Source of the DNA: Fomes fomentarius
Lineage: Eukaryota > Basidiomycota > Agaricomycetes > Polyporales > Polyporaceae
Assembly (NCBI GenBank): GCA_022606135.1
Contig: JABYQN010000007.1
Span: 620,001-684,000 of the forward strand
DNA length: 64,000 nt
Reading direction: 5' to 3'
Shown: in pieces, positions 11,838-22,869 of the stretch
Numbering within the stretch: position 1 is the first letter of the stretch
Layout of the letters: each line of letters starts with the position of its first letter
The notes under the pieces: model-generated
Told to the model about the DNA's origin: nothing
Seen by the model: only the letters and a program-made list of their open reading frames with translations
The model's database searches: none
Made by a program: the position numbers and the translations under genes

Positions 11838-14474
11838 TCAATCGCTATCGAGCACATAAACCGCGCTCTTGATCCGCCCATCAGGATCGGGCTCTTGGAA
11901 CCTGAGTTGATGTTGTGAGAGATACGTTGTCCCACCAAGCTTGCGCTTCTTCCGGGCGCCGCGAGGGGCAGCTTCCTCAACCGCGTCGGGATCGTCGTCG
12001 TCTGCGTTAGTTGCATCGCCAAGGAGTTCGGCCTCAACGTCCCGTTCATCCGCACTCCCGTCGTCCTTGCGCTCCCCATTCTCCGAAGCTTTCCGCCTCC
12101 GCTTCCGAGGCGGCCGCTCCGCTGCGCGTCCACAAGAAGGCTCCGGCTTCTCCTCGGCCATTGGCTTCTCTGCTGTGCTAGCGGGGCCCGCGACGATTCT
12201 GCCAACTCGAACCCATAACGCTTCCTGGCCTTGTTTGTCTACGTTGTTGTCATCCCATTCGAGCGTCTTATCTTCGGTGAGCTCGCGAGTTAGCTCTCCT
12301 TCGTCGAGCTCTTCTGGCAGGAGATCTTCGTCGCGAGGCGGTTCGGAGGCGGTGGAGAGAAGGCTCGAGGACGGCCAAGGCATGTAGACAGATGGGTCGA
12401 GCTCGTCGGGTGCATCGCCGAAGTGGAGGCCAGAGGACGGTGAATGCATGAAAGGTGGGAATATCATTCGGAGCAGTGGGGGAGGCTCGAGCGGAAGCCG
12501 TGTGTCTTCAACGTCACTGCCATCGTCGCAGACATCCTCCACTTCGACCTCGGCTGCGATAACATCGTCATCTAGACCAGCAGATACGGGATGTTGGGAT
12601 TGTCGGTCCTCATCTTCGGTCTCCTCATCCTCATCCTCCTCGAGGTCGAGCTTCTGGAGTAAGCGCGCAAAGTGAGCACGCTTGCTCAGCGACTCGGCTC
12701 CAAATAGCGCCAGAGCATGCTTCACGTTGGCGGATGATACGACCTGGTACAAGAGGATGAGGTCAAATGAAGCGTTATTCATGGTGATACGCACCTGATT
12801 CTCCTTCAGCCGCCAAGCCTTTGTCTGCAACTTGGCAATGCGTTCCTGTTCCTTCGATATGATCGCACGCGACATGGCCTGTGAGACGAATCTCACGACG
12901 AGAGCACGGAGCAATCTCAGCGTGTCAGCTGAAATTTCAGAAGCAATTGTGGAGTCGACGTCATGTAGCTCGTTGTACGTCCTGTAAATATATTAGCTCG
13001 TCTGTTCCAACTATGTGGTTTGCTTTACGTACTGCATCAGCCTCGAGACTCCTTGGAGGTGAAAGAGATCGAGGCCCTCCCTACGAAGTCGGGGAACATC
13101 CACGCCTTTGGACACAAAATCTAGTTGACGCTTGTAGGGCAAGGTCCTACCGGAGACATTAGGATGCCTATATGCAGATCTATCTTCGTCCTCAGCCGCC
13201 ACGGATGGCGTCGCTGCGTCCTGTTGCGCCTCTTCCGTGGCTGGTGTCGCCTTCTTGGCGCGGTTCTTCGGCTTTCGACCAGGCTTAAGTCGTTCAGCGT
13301 TCTCGATAACAGGAGCCCCAGTCTCCTTCGCACGCTTGCGACGCATGTAGAGTCGCTTCTGGTAACGCCGCCTGGACGCAGGAGACATCTGCGATGGGTC
13401 CTCGCCGTCCAGCGTGCCCTCGTCTGTCTTCACTGACGGGGTGGTGGAGGACGTAGGATTCACGGCGGGAGCCTCCACATCAGAGGTAACGAGGTGGGCG
13501 GGAGTCAACGTCGAGTCGAAATAATAGGCGCGTTGCGGCTGAGAAAGAGGTGGAAGTGGGATGTTCTCGTGCGGAGGAAGAGTGGTAGGCATGTCGCCCA
13601 ACGCAATCTCTGAAGGGTCGGGGGAACGAGATTGGGCACGAGGTTGGGAAAGCTGCAGCAGCACAGGGTCAATGAGGTCTTCGCTAATATCAGGAGGACG
13701 TGTATCGTCGACCTCCGTTGTGCCAAACAGCGTACGATCGCCAACGGATTCGAGCTGGAAGGCCCGACCTTCTTCGTCGTCTCTCAGCATCCGGTCTAGG
13801 GTAGCGAGATCCACCTTGTCCAACGATAGCAGCAGGTCCTCTCCCTCCCACTCCGCTTTCCTCTGAGCCAACCATTGCTCGAATGCCTCCCGCCTCTCCT
13901 TCTCCCCCGCTCTGTCCCGCTCGTTAGAAGCCGTGCGTCCCGCGCCCCACCATGCTCGAACGGTGCTCCTCCGAGAGTTGACTTCCTCCTCGCGTTCACC
14001 GGAAACCACGTCCGACTCATACGCACGGTCCAATATAATCATAGAGGTCGCCATGTGTTCTTCGTAATCGATCCATTCGTCAGAGACTTCGAGGGCTGCC
14101 GGGAGCTCCTTTCGAGAAAGCTTGACGTCGACAGACTGACCATTGTGCCTAACATACGTCGCAGCCTCTGGCATCTCCTTGGCCGCCCTTTCGAGCATCG
14201 CAAGGTAGACGCAAACATCGGGAATGGTCTTGGTCTTGACCTCCTCCGCGATCAAGTCGGGCCTGAGGCGGGAGTGTACCGCAAGTGCTTTGAAGAACGC
14301 GTCCTTCTCTGCTGCAGTCCAGAACGCGCGAGGTGCAAAAAAGGACGCGGGAAGTGGGCCAACCTCGGGATCTCTCCCAGCGAGATGTTCACGGAAGTCG
14401 GCGAGGTGTTCCGAGAAAATAGACAGGTAGGTCGAATCGACGTCGTCGTCAAGGTCGGCAGCGGGCATAGACAT
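11838..14474 (-). CDS. rrn5: Rrn5-like RNA polymerase I upstream activation factor subunit
   Basis: Exon 1 is 13033-14474. A 51-nt intron (12982-13032) leads to the second part, 11838-12981. A further likely 51-nt intron at 12744-12794 contains no stop, so the product is 844 or 861 residues. The N-terminal region has a SANT/Myb-like segment, FWTAAEKDAFFKALAVHS followed by PDLIAEEVKTKT, characteristic of Rrn5, the histone-fold-associated subunit of the UAF complex that activates rDNA transcription in fungi. The middle and C-terminus are disordered and acidic, with several nuclear-localisation-like basic clusters (PPRKRRRK, ARKKRKL). It is much longer than yeast Rrn5, as is usual for basidiomycete versions. 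The start ATG at 14474 precedes a second in-frame Met two codons later. The 3' half is duplicated and decayed at 47.1-48.1 kb. Confidence 0.65.
12744..12794 (-). other. Probable stop-free 3n intron in the Rrn5-like gene
   Basis: A 51-nt segment bounded by CAG|GTGCGT and CCAG|GTC, with no stop codon and a length divisible by three. It could be spliced or retained without a frame change. Splicing would join KENQ to VVSSANVKH. The decayed copy keeps the same GTGCGTATTG donor and a TATCAG acceptor with a 49-nt body, which fits intron rather than coding constraint. Confidence 0.55.
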
Positions 14475-15132
14475 AGAGAGAGAAAGCGGACGAGCATATC
14501 ATCTCTCTAAGTTGTCGAGGTCGTCCGAACTTCGAAGGGGAGCAGCCGGCAGAGGAATTCAGGGTCAAGGATGGCGGAGCGTATGTGAGAAATGATGTGA
14601 AGAGTCATCCTATGCCAATGTGAAGATCGTTTAAGCGCTCTAGATCCGACCCGCCGATGGTCAAGCAGTGGCAAGACGCGGAACCTTTTCACCAAATAGC
14701 GGCATCATTCATGATTCTGATAGGCAGATTTTAGGAATGCATCGTAGACTCTGCGCTATAGGCTGGACATATACTCTAAGAGCTATTGGGCTAAGCACTG
14801 ACTCAACCCGAAGTAACCCTTCGAGATCACAGACTCATTGTCGTCCTAATGTATACCGTAGCGTATATAATCGAAGAGTAGTAACAATTGAGGAATAGCG
14901 TTCCATCGCATAAAGGGGTCTTTGGCTGATGAAACTCAGACAAAGGAGCAGGTGGCACCACGAGGCGCTGGATTATAAGGTGCGGGTCAATGCTTATGGG
15001 ACTCCCCACTTCTTTCCGCTGAACGTATCGCTCACGGTGAAAGCCTTGTACACTACTCTCGACTGTCTTCTCCGCACTACGACTCTTACGCTACAATACA
15101 TATACCCCCAAGGCCCACGAATCCAACAAACC
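14475..15132. other. Divergent promoter region
   Basis: About 660 bp between the Rrn5-like gene (-) and the following unknown gene (+). It contains AT-rich TATATAA-like sequence near 14864. No gene supported. Confidence 0.5.
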
Positions 15133-16360
15133 ATGAGTACGTTTTCGAAGGTCATTGCGCGACCTACACCAGTGAATGGGGAGCAGAAGAAAGGCGGATC
15201 AACATTGTCGAGCCCCAAAGCCGCACCTCCCAGTCATGGGCTCTGGATTTTTGATACAGCTCCTGTGCTCAACCAGAAGGTGAGTGCGTGTTTCACGTAG
15301 TCTTGACTCCGCCGCTCATCATGCCTTCAAGTCCGGCCGGAGCAATGCCTATGCCCATATCTTTGGCATACCGCTTCTCTGGCAGGATCGTGGCACATAC
15401 CGTGTCCAAGCATCTTCGTGTAACCCCGCACAACCAGAAAATGTGACCCATTACTTTTCTCCAAGTCCACCTCTAGGCGCAAGCTCGACGGAGTCGTCGA
15501 ACGGCGTGTCCTTCTCTTCGTCTCCCACACTCTCTTCCCCTCCTACCACAGCCTATTCCACCATTGCTGTCCTCGGATCTGCTGCTCTGGACCACACCTT
15601 CGAGGACGACTACGACCGTCCGGAAGCAAACGCCGATTTCATCCGGTCCTATCTGCGTCGAAGTAGCTCACTTCGTCGCCTGACGCGGTACCGATACGGC
15701 GACTACCGCAACACTGATGACGAGCTGGATTACAGCGTGTCGACGGAGCGCATCGTCGACGTCCCGCATGTTCCTGACAACATCAACCAGCCATTTCTGA
15801 CCGAAGCCTCGAGAGCATTCATCGCCGAAGGCGCCCCAGGTAACACTGCCCGCGTCGGGGATGACGTGAGGGTCAAGCCTCACATCGCGCGCGCGACGAT
15901 GACGCCTTCGCGACTGAGCCAGCGTGTTAGACCGCCACCTCCCATTGACACGCGCAAGAAGACCCTACGCAACGGTATCCGCTACGAGCCTTCCCGTGGC
16001 AAGTACGAGATTGAGGGCGGATATGTTGAGCCGTCCGTTGACAGCGAGAGCGAGTCGGGATTCGACGCGGACGACGAAGACGACACGCTCAAGCGGTTCG
16101 ACGCGGCGATTCAGAACCCTTTCGCACCGCAATCGCAGACGAAGCAGCCTCTTCCGCCAGTGGTCGCACACAAGCCAGATGTACCGACAGGGAGCAAACT
16201 GCCAGGCAAGAAGTCCTACGCTGCAGTACTTGCGTCTTCTGCTCCTCGAGCGAGTGGGCCTAGGTCGCGCGCCGTATCGATGCACACTCTCCAGCCTAAG
16301 CAGCGCGAGCCGAGGAACGCGCACGTATGGAAAGCGTTCGTCGAGCCTATGGATGTGTAG
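15133..16360 (+). CDS. Conserved-looking hypothetical protein
   Basis: Exons 15133-15279 and 15332-16360, joined by a 52-nt intron, encode 391 residues. I do not recognise the family. The N-terminus (residues about 1-100) is ordered-looking, with SHGLWIFDTAPVLNQK and AHIFGIPLLWQDRGTYRV. The middle is Ser/Thr-rich, then come charged segments with repeated Arg and Tyr (YLRRSSSLRRLTRYRYGDYR). An acidic patch (ESESGFDADDEDD) follows, and then a basic Pro/Ala-rich tail containing KKSYAAVLASS. There is no signal peptide or membrane span. The start ATG follows a pyrimidine and AT-rich leader with a typical ACC-ATG context. Probably intracellular and largely disordered. Confidence 0.75.
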
Positions 16361-16985
16361 GTGCGCATGGCGCATGGCGGGTGATCGTTGTAATCATGGA
16401 CTGGACCTGATAACATTATACGGACTGTTTTTTTTTTACCAATGTCACGGCATCCTAGGAGCATTGTATCATGGTTCAACTCAACTTACTTACCTTGAAT
16501 CTTTGTGAACAATTGTATGTGGTACAGATGAACAGCTGCCAGTAGACTCGCCAGAGGCCGGACTCTTGGCGCAATCTTGCAGGGAGAGGATGGTTTCCAT
16601 CGTTTCTGTGTCGTACCAGCCTGGTATATCAAATAACTTCTTTCTGAGTCCAAAGTCTCAATATACGCAGTGCAGAAGCAAGACACGTCACCTCAGGTTT
16701 GTCGAGCTCGGAGAAGGCTCCTGGTAGGAATCAAATTATTGTCTAACCGATCCAGAGGGTGAAAGATACGTTTGTGGGACTTGGTTACAAACCGCTCGTG
16801 TACTAAGTAGTGTCGACGCGTTGACGTTGAGATCTGAGATTCTCTGAGATTCAGATGCAGGATGTTTCGACGAGATCAGTCGTGGGAATAATGTTGTGGC
16901 ACTTGTTTGACTTACAAAATGCACTATAGTTCAAAATTTCTTTCGGCCTCGGAAACCACATCCATGAAGGGTCCCTTGTGTCGCA
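16361..16985. other. Intergenic region
   Basis: Contains a T-run (about 16429-16437) shortly after the unknown gene and a short repeated TCTGAGATTC motif near 16830-16850. No gene supported. Confidence 0.4.
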
Positions 16986-18348
16986 ATGCATCGTGCACTC
17001 CTAGTTTTTGATATCCTCGGTTACATATTCCAGTTCTCTTCGGAAGCGGAGTTAGCCTACCTCGCAGGATGTTCGAAGATTTTTCACTAACCGGCGATCC
17101 AGGCGTTATGGAGCGACATCCCAGACCTCACTCCTCTGGTTCGTTGCTTTCATCACGATGCAAGGGTAGCCAAGGGAAACAGTGTGGTGAGTAAGCACAA
17201 CTTCGGATCCGTGATCTCCTTGTCCCAACCCCCTGTGTCGAGCGGACAGACGCTCCTCCGTCCGCTCACTCCGGAAGACTAGGAGCGATTTCTCCACTAC
17301 TCGCATCATGTACTACACCTAGGACACGCCAGTAAGTGGGGATGATCTTGATGTGGACGTAAATGCGGTCTCTGATATGGCTGCGTACCGCCCGGTCTCG
17401 GTCCTACTCCCCAGTCTGGTTACCTTCACCGCGCGCCAGCTCGTGCATGACCAGGGCACTTCAGCAGATGGGGAGGGACACCATCTCCCAACGACCCTTT
17501 GCCTAGCAACTCATCATTTTCCTCGCCTGGATGAATTCAAACTGTAATATGGATATGGCAAGGTGATCGAACAGCCAGTCGTCCCGTCATTGTTTCTCCA
17601 GGCCACGCAACAACTGTCCCATCTCACCTCATCGTACGCACCGGCATTTCCATGGCCGAGAACACGTTCCACGCTTTTAGCAGGCTTCCGAAGCTCGTAA
17701 AGCTCGATATGCAGCTTCCGACGTCCTTGGCTCGGTCTCCAAGAGTGCTCATCGTAAAGTTTCCATCCTTACGCACACTCCGTCTGACATCTAGGACACG
17801 GGATTACATCGCTTTCAGTGCCGTCACAACACTGTTTCATGTGGCCTCCCTCCGGTCAGCTAGACATCAAGCGGTCACCAAAGACAAACGAGATCCCTCT
17901 TCTCTTCGACGCCATATGTCAACAGTTCTCATCCTCCTCCCTCGCCCGCTTGTCGATAACTACACTCCCAATGCCCGGCGAAGTTGTGACAGTCCCGGTG
18001 AACAGCACCATCCATCCTCTTCATCTCAGGTCGCTCCTCCATTTGGGGAAGCTCGAACACCTTGAAGTCACTGTGGCATGTAGATGTGCCCTCGACTATC
18101 CCTTCTATGCCGAAGTAGCACGTGCTTTGCCATTGCTCACCGATGCCACAATCGGGACGAGTCGCTTCTGTCTGCACGACAGCTTCCCAACAGTTAGTGC
18201 GCTCGCCCCTTACGAAACTTGGGGTATGCTTCTGCTCTGGCACTCGAGTTACCGGAAGTCAAGGCACTACTCCTCGATCATGGAAGCGCTTCGAAAGTGC
18301 ATTTGCTTCACGTCGGATGTTCGCCTGGCGCACATCCCGAAGTTGTAG
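16986..18348 (+). pseudogene. Decayed F-box/LRR protein gene
   Basis: Starts with an F-box-like segment, MHRALLVFDILGYIFQF then ELAYLAGCSKIFH, as in mushroom F-box proteins. It is interrupted by an in-frame TAA at 17088-17090, after which PAIQALWSDIPDLTPLVRC continues in the same frame. A second in-frame TAG at 17280-17282 stands where the family has Trp in the PEDWERF motif. Further downstream only scattered LRR-like pieces remain in shifting frames, for example LVKLDMQLPT, FPSLRTLRL, LGKLEHLEVTV and ALPLLTDATIG. Intact relatives bridge Skp1-Cullin ubiquitin ligases and substrates. The gene is clearly broken, and the 3' limit is approximate. The intact F-box gene 0.7 kb further on, on the opposite strand, is a likely paralog. 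Confidence 0.65.
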
Positions 18349-19091
18349 CGGCATGCCTTGCGCTGCTGTATACTAGGCTTGCGCTCATCCTACCACTTGC
18401 GGGTGGACATACGGAACAGAAGACGCATTGGCGGCTGAATGGCGCAAGGTTCAGAAGTTCCTCAGGATGATACGTTAAGAAGACGAACGTGGGCGATGGG
18501 AAAGAGATACCATGTGACGCTGGGCGTTGGTGGTAGAGGACCTTCGGTTAGTCTCCTGATGAATGATAGGTTGGAATTCTCCCAGTGGACATCGTGCTGA
18601 TTGCCAGATACAAATAGAATCCAGTCCGACAATCTGCGTAAGAGAGGGGTCGCGCGTCCACACGTTTGTATCGCACGTCGTTGACCAGATCGCTCAGCAA
18701 CTCGTCCCCAGGTGGAAACCCGTAGCTTTGTGCCCTGTAGCCCTCATACTCGAACAGGAAGCGCACGGTACTGCTCTCACGACTGCTGAGTGGACACTTC
18801 GTGAGGGACCCTTATGCTTACTGAGCGAGAAGGAAGTTGGTGCGTACTACAGACACTAGCCATACGCCCTCAGCCTATCGACGATGTATGCGATACGTCG
18901 TCGCAAATTGAATAACGAGCAGTTGCATACTTTGCCGATCGCGAAGTCACGGCACCATCAAGTATAGGAGTTGGTCTCGAAACATGATTATATATGTACA
19001 TATAGCGAGATCTAGAATGCGCACGTTCAGCAACAGCATACCTAGTCGCGAAACAAGAAACCATCTGCAACTCGTAAAGCGACCCTAGCCC
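18349..19091. other. Region between F-box relic and intact F-box gene
   Basis: Mostly empty, perhaps with decayed tail of the F-box relic at its start. A minus-strand open frame at 18548-18766 lacks an ATG and a recognisable family. Confidence 0.4.
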
Positions 19092-20811
19092 TCACTGCAT
19101 CCACATCCGCTCTTGCCTCCTTACCCTCGCCATCTCCCGCCCATATTTATCAACCTGCTTCCACATAGCCCCCATCACCTGATTTTCGACGTCCAAGTCC
19201 TGCTCTCCATCCTTCGGCGGCCCCGCCCGCGTCCACGATGTGTGCAGCGCTACCAAGTGCGGGCACAAGTCCGACAAAAACCCCGCGATCATCAGCATGT
19301 CTGCCCCCTGGTCGATCTGGGACGGGCCGACCCCGACTATGAAGCATTGCTTGAACGACACCCCGCCCGTCGGTCGGTGGCCCGCCTCATACTCCTCCTC
19401 GAACGCGGTCACGTCCGTGCTCATTGGCATTGCGAGCGTTTTGACGTTAGGGCATCGTTCTGCGAGAGGGACGAGGCCCATGAGTGTGACGCGCGAAGGT
19501 AGTCCAGCAGCCGGGTACCGCCGCCAATGCGCGTTGAGCTCGAGTGCACTGAGATCGGGCCACGCACGGGCCATACGCACGACGAAGTCGTCGTCAATAT
19601 CGATCGTTCCACCAGGCTCGAGCTTGAGCACTGTCAGATTCAGTTGGAGGAGCGGAGAGAGCGTCTCGGGGAGGATGAGATGGAGTTGGCTCTGGTTTCT
19701 CGCGCACGGTGCGGTTGAAGTAAATCGCAGCTCGTGGAGGGTGCTATGTGCGGGATGTTCGATGAGCCTGACAAAAAACTCGCGGAGAGCTGACGCAGAA
19801 GGGGCCTGACCGACGGTGAACGTGAGAGTCTTGAGTCCGGGGTGGCGGATCGTGTGAAGCCAGCCGTCACAGACAGCGAGAGAGTCGGTGTAGAGCGTGA
19901 ACTTCTGCAAAGACGGGAAGAAGTGCCCACTGCGGTCCTTGGCCCATTCTAGGATACCGCGCGAGGTTTCAGAATTTGCGCAGATGGATACCCGTTGGAG
20001 GCTATTTAAGCTTGAGAGATGAGACACCGTGGACAACGACATCTCTTGCTCCCATGTGTAGTCGAACTCTTGCAGGTGCTGCTGGTAGAGACCCAACGCG
20101 AGGACAGCTGCTTCGATAGGGGGGCACGAGGCAGAAGCTATGCGGATGATGCGAAGCTGATCGGTGTTCTCGCGATACTTGCTTAGAGCATTCGCAACTT
20201 CCGTAGCATGATCTCCAACAAAGTTTCCAAGAACAATGTCCATGGAAGACACTTTGGGACCCAGCATGAAGAGAAGTTCCACCACTTCGTCCGGTTCGCT
20301 TTTCATCGTGTGGATCCATTCAAATGAGCGTAGATTTGGGAGTAGGGACTCGGTGCCAAGGCACCTGTTGAGTGTAAGATAGACCGATCCTGCCAGATGT
20401 AGGATACCGAAGTAGCTTGGGCATGAGTGGGCGTCCAGTCGATAATTACGAATGCGTTCCGCATACATCTTCACCCTCGTCCAATCTTCGGGCTCTGGAT
20501 CCCTTACGAAGGCCTGCAGACCTGGATCAGATCTAGAGTAGATTTCAAGGAAAGAGGGAACGTACCACTTTCCGTGTACCATCCTCCTCCGTCTCCTTCA
20601 ACAAATCATCCGGGAAGCATTTCACGAGTGGCACTAGTGACGCTTGCGTCTGCCACAGGGCGTCAATTGCAGCGCCCTGGAAGCACTTGGCAGTGCAAGC
20701 TAATGCGACAACGCCGGAATTCCCTCCGCTTTCAGTTCGTACCATCTCGAAGATGATGTTGAGGAGCTCTGGGACGCGAAGGCAGCGATGCATGGTGGGA
20801 GACGACTCCAT
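19092..20811 (-). CDS. F-box/LRR-type protein
   Basis: Exon 1 is 20566-20811 and exon 2 is 19092-20513, with a 52-nt intron between, giving 555 residues. The F-box lies at the N-terminus: MHRCLRVPELLNIIFEMV, then VVALACTAKCFQGAAIDALWQ and LVPLVKCFPDDLL. After the intron comes the typical DPEPEDWTRVKMYAERIR segment. A long series of irregular leucine-rich units follows (LPNLRSFEWIHT, FPSLQKFTLYTDSL, LKTLTFTVG, LSALELNAHWR, VKTLAMPMST). This architecture is common in agaricomycete F-box proteins thought to recruit substrates to SCF ubiquitin ligases. Targets are unknown. The start could be the ATG at 20811 or the second Met at 20793 in the MHR motif. No frame break is visible, unlike the two neighbouring F-box relics. 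Confidence 0.85.
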
Positions 20812-21907
20812 GGAGCCAATGTTCGTTATCGTACAAGGTTCAGATAAAAGTTCCTGGGGGACTCCTTCTTGGGTCTCACGACGCTGGAAGGTCAACTGGA
20901 AAACGAGTTTGCGATCATACGTGGCTGCCCAGGACGTTCCTTGAAGTCACCTGGGGCTCGGGTCAAATTGCAGGACAACTAGAGCAGCGCTCTTCGTTTG
21001 GGTGTATGGCTACAAGATAGGCAGTGGAAGAGAGGACGATGCAGTGCAGAGTGTAAGAGTCGGCTCAGCAGAGAAGGAGCGGGAGAGAGCTATTCGCGAC
21101 GTCACGGTCACGGGGTCTGTATTGGAGTAAAGCGTCTAAGCTACCAGATTTGGGGATTGCATCACTGGTGACGGCCTTGGCACTTGGCAATCTAAGCTTG
21201 TCTACAACAGTATCTCATTGATGGAGTTTGCGGACCACAGTCTGCCGCACTGTTAAAATATTTCTCTCAGTTCATCAGGTGCTCACTCACTAGCTCATCA
21301 ACATATCTGTGCACCACTACTAGTACAGGCTACTGGCAACCATCCACTGCCGGGGCTACATCGAATGTATGTATGTAGCACTGCTCAGAGTCGGTGCGTA
21401 TCAGTAACGGTGCTTGACCCGATAGACCTTTGGAGCTGTACCCACTCAGGCTTCAAGTTGAGTAGGTGCTGCGAATCTCATTGTAGTGAGACAGAGAAAA
21501 GATATGTGCGGGGAGGCAGGAACAGGAGCGACAGTGTATATCCGCTGCTGGGTAGCTGCGAAAATGCGCTCATGCCACACATAGCTACGGACATGCAGCA
21601 CTCAGGTAAAACTTCAGCCTGAACAGCGAGTCGTACCTACTATGGCCTAGTAGCACACGATAGGTCGTTGTCTCCGGAGGTGCTACAACTACGAGAATGT
21701 TCTACCTTTCTCTAGCCACCATAATATTCAAATCGCACACACTCAGAGGCATTACACAAAAATGCAGTTGATGCAAAGAGTACCGAATATAATGGTGCGT
21801 GATACTACTACTGGGGCCGCTAGGAGGAACCAAGACAAGTTTCAGGAAGATGCAGTTGAATGCATGACCTGGTACTTAGCTCTTTGTCAACAATCATAAC
21901 CTAGGCC
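20812..21907. other. Intergenic region
   Basis: About 1.1 kb upstream of the F-box gene and downstream of the TPMT-like gene. I see no coding sequence, repeat array or RNA gene. Confidence 0.5.
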
Positions 21908-22869
21908 CTACAGCTTCCTCCGCACAATGATTCGCTCTGTGCCGACATGGTCCGGAAGAGTCTCGGCAGTAACCTCGGGTACTATATCCAGTACCTTTTC
22001 CCACCCTTCCCCAAGGACCTCGTCATAATGCTCGGTACGAACATAGAACGGGGGACCAAAGTCCTTGTACGAAACAATTGGGAAGACCAGTGTGATGAGA
22101 TATCCGCCAGGCTTGACGAGCTTTGTCATCTGTCGTCCCCAATCGGGCCTCTTAGCGGGCGGAATGGCGACGAAGAACCTATAACCATGTTTCTGGTTAT
22201 CTACCTCCGCCGCACGACTGGAGGTCGGAATGCGAAGTCACGGCAGACGTACGTATAGTCGTAGATGAGATCATAAGCCGCTGCTTCTTCCGATGCAAAA
22301 AAGTCGACTACATCGAAGTTGATCTTGATGTCAGCCGGGATACCTGCGGTATGCAGATAGCTGTCGGATATCTCGAGGTAAGAATCGGTGAGAGAAAATT
22401 ACAATCACGCTTGGCTAACCTGCGCGCAGCCTCTATAGCCGAGGACGAGACGTCCGTCCCCTGTGTGTCCAGGCCTAGGGTGGAAGCTATAGCGAGGGCG
22501 TCATATCCCTAGAAACCCCATCTTCAGTCCTTATGAAGTTAACTTGAGTATCCACACAAGCTCACCCTGCCGCATCCCGGAACGAGGGCACGCCCGGTAC
22601 GAGGAAAGTCGACTGCACCCGACTTGAGAAGACTCGTCAAAGCGGGCTGTGGTTTACCAGCATCCCACGGGGTCGCGTTGCCTTTCCTGTATGAATGTCA
22701 GCGTCAGCCTGAGACTCTTAGGACCAGACTTTCAGTATTCAAGGAACCGCACTGACCAAGCCTCGTCCCACCCTCGCTCCTTCTTAGCATCAATGATAGC
22801 CCGCAGGTCGCTGAACTCGCTGTGCGCCTCTGCGCCAAACCACCGGGTGTTGACTACTATGCCAGCCAT
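21908..22869 (-). CDS. TPMT-like thiol/halide methyltransferase
   Basis: Five exons (22757-22869, 22566-22686, 22420-22508, 22253-22360, 21908-22178) encode 233 residues, with every junction in phase. The thiopurine S-methyltransferase family pattern is clear: GWDEAWKGNATPWDAGKPQP, the SAM-binding GRALVPGCGRGYDAL at about residues 68-82, the acidic loop DVSSSAIEAAR, YDLIYDYTFFVAIPP, and near the end KPGGYLITLVFP and GPPFYVRTEHYDEVL. Plant and fungal members methylate thiols, bisulfide, thiocyanate or halide ions, so a detoxifying or volatile-producing cytosolic enzyme is likely. The exact substrate cannot be read from sequence. The start ATG at 22869 sits before AGIVVNTRWFG. An upstream exon cannot be fully excluded. 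Confidence 0.85.

Larger units (their letters stand above)
10724..12966 (+). repeat. Inverted segmental duplication, parent copy
   Basis: About 2.2 kb holding the complete ICMT-like paralog 2 and the 3' half of the convergent Rrn5-like gene. A reversed copy lies at about 47135-49166. The left limit falls at the TATA box. The right limit falls in the Rrn5-like exon just after its first intron, where both copies share CATGACGTCGACTC. Confidence 0.85.

Noticed and set aside
18548..18766. Minus-strand frame with FLFEYEGYRAQSYG and SYADCRTGFYLYLAIS
   Set aside because: It looks partly protein-like, but it has no ATG, no supporting upstream exon and no recognised family.
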